From: Mesorhizobium sp.
GTDB taxonomy: Bacteria; Pseudomonadota; Alphaproteobacteria; Rhizobiales; Rhizobiaceae
DNA length: 64,000 bases
Direction: 5' to 3'
Assembly (NCBI GenBank): GCA_019635735.1
Contig: JAHBYX010000004.1
Coordinates: 220,020-284,019 of the forward strand
Shown: positions 61,026 to 64,000 of the stretch, piece after piece
Layout: each line of letters starts with the position of its first letter
Position numbering within the stretch: the first letter of the stretch is position 1
The notes under the pieces: model-generated
What the model saw: the letters and a program-made list of their open reading frames with translations, nothing else
Told to the model about the DNA's origin: nothing
Databases searched by the model: none
Translations under genes and position numbers: made by a program

Positions 61026-62195
61026 TCATACGCGTTTTGCGGCCAGTCTCTTCAACGCTGACAAGCCGAGTAACGGCCCGGGCACCAGCATCAGGAGACC
61101 ATACTGCGGTCCGGCGGCTTCGATCAGCCGGGAAAGCAGGGCGATCGAGACGATCGTGATGAAGAAGCCGATGCAATTGGCGATTGTCAGCGCCGAGCCG
61201 ACAAGGCCTGACGGGGCGAAACGGGCGTTGAGCGTGGAGAATTGGGGCGAGTCCCCGGCGACGACCACGCCCCAGAACAGCAGGAAGGCCAGGAACACCG
61301 GCAGCGGCGCCAGGAACATCAGCGGCGAGACGAAACAGCACAGGCCTGATGCAGACAACTGCACGAAGGCCACCCGCGCGCTGCCGATCCCCCGCGAAAG
61401 GTAGCCGCCGCCGATGCAGCCGACGAATCCGGCGCCGATCACAGCGAAGCTCCAGACAGAAACCGTCGCGCCGTCGCTGCCGAGGCGGGCCGCTAGCACT
61501 ACCGGGACGAAGGCATAGAGCGCGTATAGTTCCCACATGTGCCCGAAATAGCCGAAGGCAGATGCCCGGAAATCGCGCGAGCGAAAGATCGTCGCGAAAG
61601 CGGCCGGGTCGAACTTCGCACCCGCTCCGAGATGCGGCCCGTCCGGTACGAGGAAGAACATCGCAAGGCCGCCAGCGATCGACACCGCCGAGACCGACAG
61701 GATCACGCCCTGCCACGGCAGATCGCCGCCCAGACCGCGGACGAGATGGGGCAGCGCAGTTCCGAGGACCAGCGCCCCGACGAGCCAGCCGAGCGCGAGC
61801 CCAAGATCTCGGTCGTACCAGCCGGAGGCGATCTTCATGCCCACGGGATAGAGGCCAGCGAGAAAGAAGCCGGTTGCAAACCGCGCCCCGAGGAGGCCCA
61901 GGAACTCGCCGCCGCTCGCCAGCGTGATGGCGTTGGCCGCCGCGCCGGCGAGAGAGCAGAGGAAGAATACGATGCGCGGCGAATATCGGTCGGCGATCGC
62001 CAGCCAGGCGAACACCAGCGTACCGGCGATGAAGCCCAACTGTACGGCAATGGTGACGTCGCCGACGGCGGACGCCGGCAGCCCTGCGCTGCGCTGCAGG
62101 TCGGGCATAACCGCATTGCCGGCGAACCACAGTGATGTCGCCGCGAATTGCGAGGCAACGATCGTTGGCAGAATCCGGGCAGGAACAGCGGGCAG
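61026..62195 (-). CDS. MFS transporter
   Basis: About 389 residues with 12 helices. The first helix (RILPTIVASQFAATSLWFAG NAVMPDLQRS in sequence) matches MFS relatives and extends upstream of the only nearby ATG (62108), so that ATG alone would cut off helix 1. An in-frame stop lies at 62208-62210. A GGGAG then stands eight bases before CTG 62195, which I take as the likely non-standard start. The start is uncertain; the substrate is unknown. Confidence 0.75.
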   Translation of the reverse strand: MPAVPARILPTIVASQFAATSLWFAGNAVMPDLQRSAGLPASAVGDVTIAVQLGFIAGTLVFAWLAIADRYSPRIVFFLCSLAGAAANAITLASGGEFLGLLGARFATGFFLAGLYPVGMKIASGWYDRDLGLALGWLVGALVLGTALPHLVRGLGGDLPWQGVILSVSAVSIAGGLAMFFLVPDGPHLGAGAKFDPAAFATIFRSRDFRASAFGYFGHMWELYALYAFVPVVLAARLGSDGATVSVWSFAVIGAGFVGCIGGGYLSRGIGSARVAFVQLSASGLCCFVSPLMFLAPLPVFLAFLLFWGVVVAGDSPQFSTLNARFAPSGLVGSALTIANCIGFFITIVSIALLSRLIEAAGPQYGLLMLVPGPLLGLSALKRLAAKRV

Positions 62196-62517
62196 GCAGA
62201 GGTCTCCCTATTGCCTTTGAACAAGTTCTGCCACGCTGCGACGCCAGCAGCAGTGACACGTGCAGGCTTTCCCCTTAGTCCCTTGCTGCCCCGCGGGGAA
62301 GAACGCTAGTCCAAATTGTTTCGCGCCCGGGCGAAGGTGGGCAGCGAGGAACTCCGAGTCTCTATCGGGGCCGACAGCGGACCGTTAGGTTTTCGCGACA
62401 GCCTGCGGAAAGCCGCCATGCTTACAAATGGACCCACCGCGGACACTTCCGCGTTGTCCCGCCCTTGTCCTACTTCATCCACGGCGAAAGGCAATCTCTC
62501 AGCGTCACCCATAGCAA
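62196..62517. other. region without a supported gene
   Basis: The 62306-62512 minus frame is open but has no ribosome site or recognisable protein. The rest is non-coding sequence between the MFS gene and the small 70-residue gene. No hairpin of terminator type stands out. Confidence 0.35.
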
Positions 62518-62730
62518 CTACCAGTTCGGATCACGGCTGTCGGCTTCATTGGTGGGCGAAGGCGCCGAGACGCGCCTGTAGGGGTCGACATAGGCCATTG
62601 TGGCCGCGTGTCCGATTGCGGCCGTTAGCCTAGCTATTGCCGCGCCAAGGCCGGCTATCGGCCACCGGATGCGCAGCGTCCAATGACGGTGGCTCGTTGT
62701 GGCGGGGACAGTGTGAAGTGTGGCGTCCAT
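62518..62730 (-). CDS. 70-residue hypothetical protein
   Basis: MDATLHTVPATTSHRHWTLR then a weakly hydrophobic helix (IAGLGAAIARLTAAIGHAAT) and a polar end (YVDPYRRVSAP). AGGAGG lies five bases before ATG 62730, a strong translation signal. The family is not recognised. It is divergent from the winged-helix gene across 136 bases. Confidence 0.6.
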   Translation of the reverse strand: MDATLHTVPATTSHRHWTLRIRWPIAGLGAAIARLTAAIGHAATMAYVDPYRRVSAPSPTNEADSRDPNW

Positions 62731-62866
62731 CGCGTCCTCCTGAAGTCGCAACATTCGCACGGCTCCACATTCAGGTCCTTGGCCCGAAGCTGAACAATCC
62801 TGCTCAAACCTGATGTTCGCCTTTGGTCCGATCTTGAGGTAGTCTCCGTCGATTGGAAAACGTCGG

Positions 62867-64000
62867 ATGGATCTGCAATTCGGCCCCTATCGTCTGAAAC
62901 GCGCCGAGCGGCGATTGCTGGGTCCCGCAGGGCCGATGACTCTTTCCGCAAGGTCGTTCGATATCCTGGCCGTCCTGCTCGACAGGCCTGACGATGTCGT
63001 CGCCAAGGAGGAGCTCTTCGATATCGTCTGGCCCAATATGGTAGTGGAGGAAAACACGCTGCAGGTGCACATTTCGGCGCTTCGCAAGGCCCTTTCATCG
63101 GGTCTGATAGTGACCGTCCACGGAAGGGGCTACAAATACGGGGGGGCTCGTCCAACTCCTGTGGACACCGCGTCGCAGGTTTCCTCGCAAGTGCCGCGCC
63201 TCGCACCCCTGGCGATCGCTCCCACGGACTCCAGGCCGGTGATCGCCGTGCTGCCATTCACGAATCTGAGCGCCGATGCCGGGCAAGACTATTTCAGCGA
63301 TGGCATCACCGAGGACATCATCGTCGAACTATCTCGATATCGTCCCCTGACTGTCATTTCGAGACACTCCTCGTCCTACTTTAAAGGCACCTCGGTCGAC
63401 ATTCGGGAGGCGGGTCAGAGGCTGGGTGCGACCTACATCGTCGAAGGCAGCGTCCGCAGGATCGGCAGCAACATCCGCATCACCGCCCAGCTACTGGAGG
63501 CTGCGACGGCAGCCAATATCTGGGCAGAGCGCTACGATCGAAGATTCGCCAACCTGTTCTCCGTGCAAGACGACCTCGTGCATCGCCTCGTGAGCACGAT
63601 CACGGGACAGGTGGAGCGACACGCCGATGGCCTGTCCCGCGCTAAACCGACCGAAAGCCTGGATGCGTATGATTTTTGGCTTCGGGCCATGTACAGCTTT
63701 CCACTCTGGACCCCAGAGGGAAATCGGGCCTGTCAGCACCTCGTTGAAGAGGCGATCAAGCGCGATGCCTTCTTCGCGAGAGCCCATGCCAGCCTCGCCT
63801 TCTGCCACCTGCGAATGTCGATGATGATGCCTGGGTCGCCGGACATCGCGATGCTTGAGCAGGCTGCGCTGCGCAGCGCCGAGCGAGCTGTGCATCTCGA
63901 TCCATCCGAGGCGCGTGCTCACAATGCTGTAGGTTGGAGCCAGATGTTCCTGCGGGATTTCGATCGGGCCAAGTCGGCTTTCGCGATGGCTGCAATGCTG
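62867..64000 (+). CDS. winged-helix (CadC-type), TolB-like and TPR regulator (3' end outside window)
   Basis: 378 residues are visible from ATG 62867: OmpR-type winged helix (MDLQFGPYRLKRAERRLLGP; DIVWPNMVVEENTLQVHISA LRKAL in sequence), a TolB-like domain (VIAVLPFTNLSADAGQDYFS DGITEDI; GATYIVEGSVRRIGSNIRIT AQL) and the first TPR units. The frame is open at 64000. It is related in architecture to the regulator at 44689. Many such proteins carry an adenylate cyclase or TPR output; here TPRs are seen. Confidence 0.85.
   Translation, partial: MDLQFGPYRLKRAERRLLGPAGPMTLSARSFDILAVLLDRPDDVVAKEELFDIVWPNMVVEENTLQVHISALRKALSSGLIVTVHGRGYKYGGARPTPVDTASQVSSQVPRLAPLAIAPTDSRPVIAVLPFTNLSADAGQDYFSDGITEDIIVELSRYRPLTVISRHSSSYFKGTSVDIREAGQRLGATYIVEGSVRRIGSNIRITAQLLEAATAANIWAERYDRRFANLFSVQDDLVHRLVSTITGQVERHADGLSRAKPTESLDAYDFWLRAMYSFPLWTPEGNRACQHLVEEAIKRDAFFARAHASLAFCHLRMSMMMPGSPDIAMLEQAALRSAERAVHLDPSEARAHNAVGWSQMFLRDFDRAKSAFAMAAML

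Noticed and set aside
62306..62512. 68-codon minus frame
   Set aside because: No ribosome site and no recognisable protein features.
1..64000. CRISPR array, rRNA operon, complete transposase or toxin-antitoxin pair
   Set aside because: None of these was seen on either strand: no regularly spaced repeats, rRNA segments, DDE transposase motifs or typical antitoxin-toxin gene pairs.

Overview
The window looks like chromosomal DNA of a high-GC alphaproteobacterium of the Rhizobiales, most likely Mesorhizobium or a close Phyllobacteriaceae relative. The gene families (DUF1289, PdhS-type kinase, DUF768-like small proteins, YARHG, HWE kinase, many short stress-type proteins), the codon bias and the promoter types all fit. 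The genus is inferred from family recognition only.

From 1 to about 33.4 kb the content is ordinary chromosome. It holds an aspartic protease/DUF1289 pair, a CobT-like enzyme, a PdhS-like sensor kinase, a nuclease, a GST/uracil-DNA glycosylase pair and an Lrp regulator. A polar amino acid ABC transporter (binding protein plus two permeases, no ATPase) follows with a dehydrogenase and an AlkD-like repair protein. Molybdenum cofactor genes (mobA, mobB, moaA) are split by exporters and secreted proteins. A MarR regulator and a divergent hydrolase share two well-phased operators. Then come two L,D-transpeptidases, a methyltransferase/sulfotransferase pair that abuts a 5'-truncated FG-GAP/UnbV gene, and two Sel1-repeat proteins. 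The stretch ends with a module of CBS-BON protein, PfkB kinase, PEP synthase and CBS-BON protein, preceded by two FNR/FixK-type boxes; this suggests central carbon metabolism switched under low oxygen.

At 33.5 kb a 46-base 3' fragment of a tRNA-Val gene lies next to a tyrosine integrase and its excisionase, so this is probably one end of an integrated element reaching rightwards. No intact tRNA-Val was found before 64 kb, so the other end is probably outside the window. The first part is AT-rich and carries phage debris (a large-virion-protein fragment and a P27 terminase fragment). A GntR-controlled TRAP transporter with an RpiB-type isomerase follows.

From 42.3 to 51.4 kb there is a mosaic of small genes. 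Two blocks (42.5-43.8 kb and 47.3-49.6 kb) carry the same genes in the same order and orientation: a DUF768-like protein, a 75-residue helical protein, a LigD-type ligase (a remnant in the first block) and a Cys-rich small protein. A further paralogous pair lies at 44.4 and 51.2 kb. Several members differ by single-base frameshifts.

From 51.5 to 64 kb lies a HlyD-like/family-2 glycosyltransferase pair resembling the BgsBA mixed-linkage beta-glucan synthase. It is followed by a dCache-HAMP protein without output domain, a CHASE3-HWE histidine kinase with an orphan sugar-binding protein, a YidB-like protein, a short-chain dehydrogenase, an MFS transporter and a winged-helix/TPR regulator that runs off the right end.
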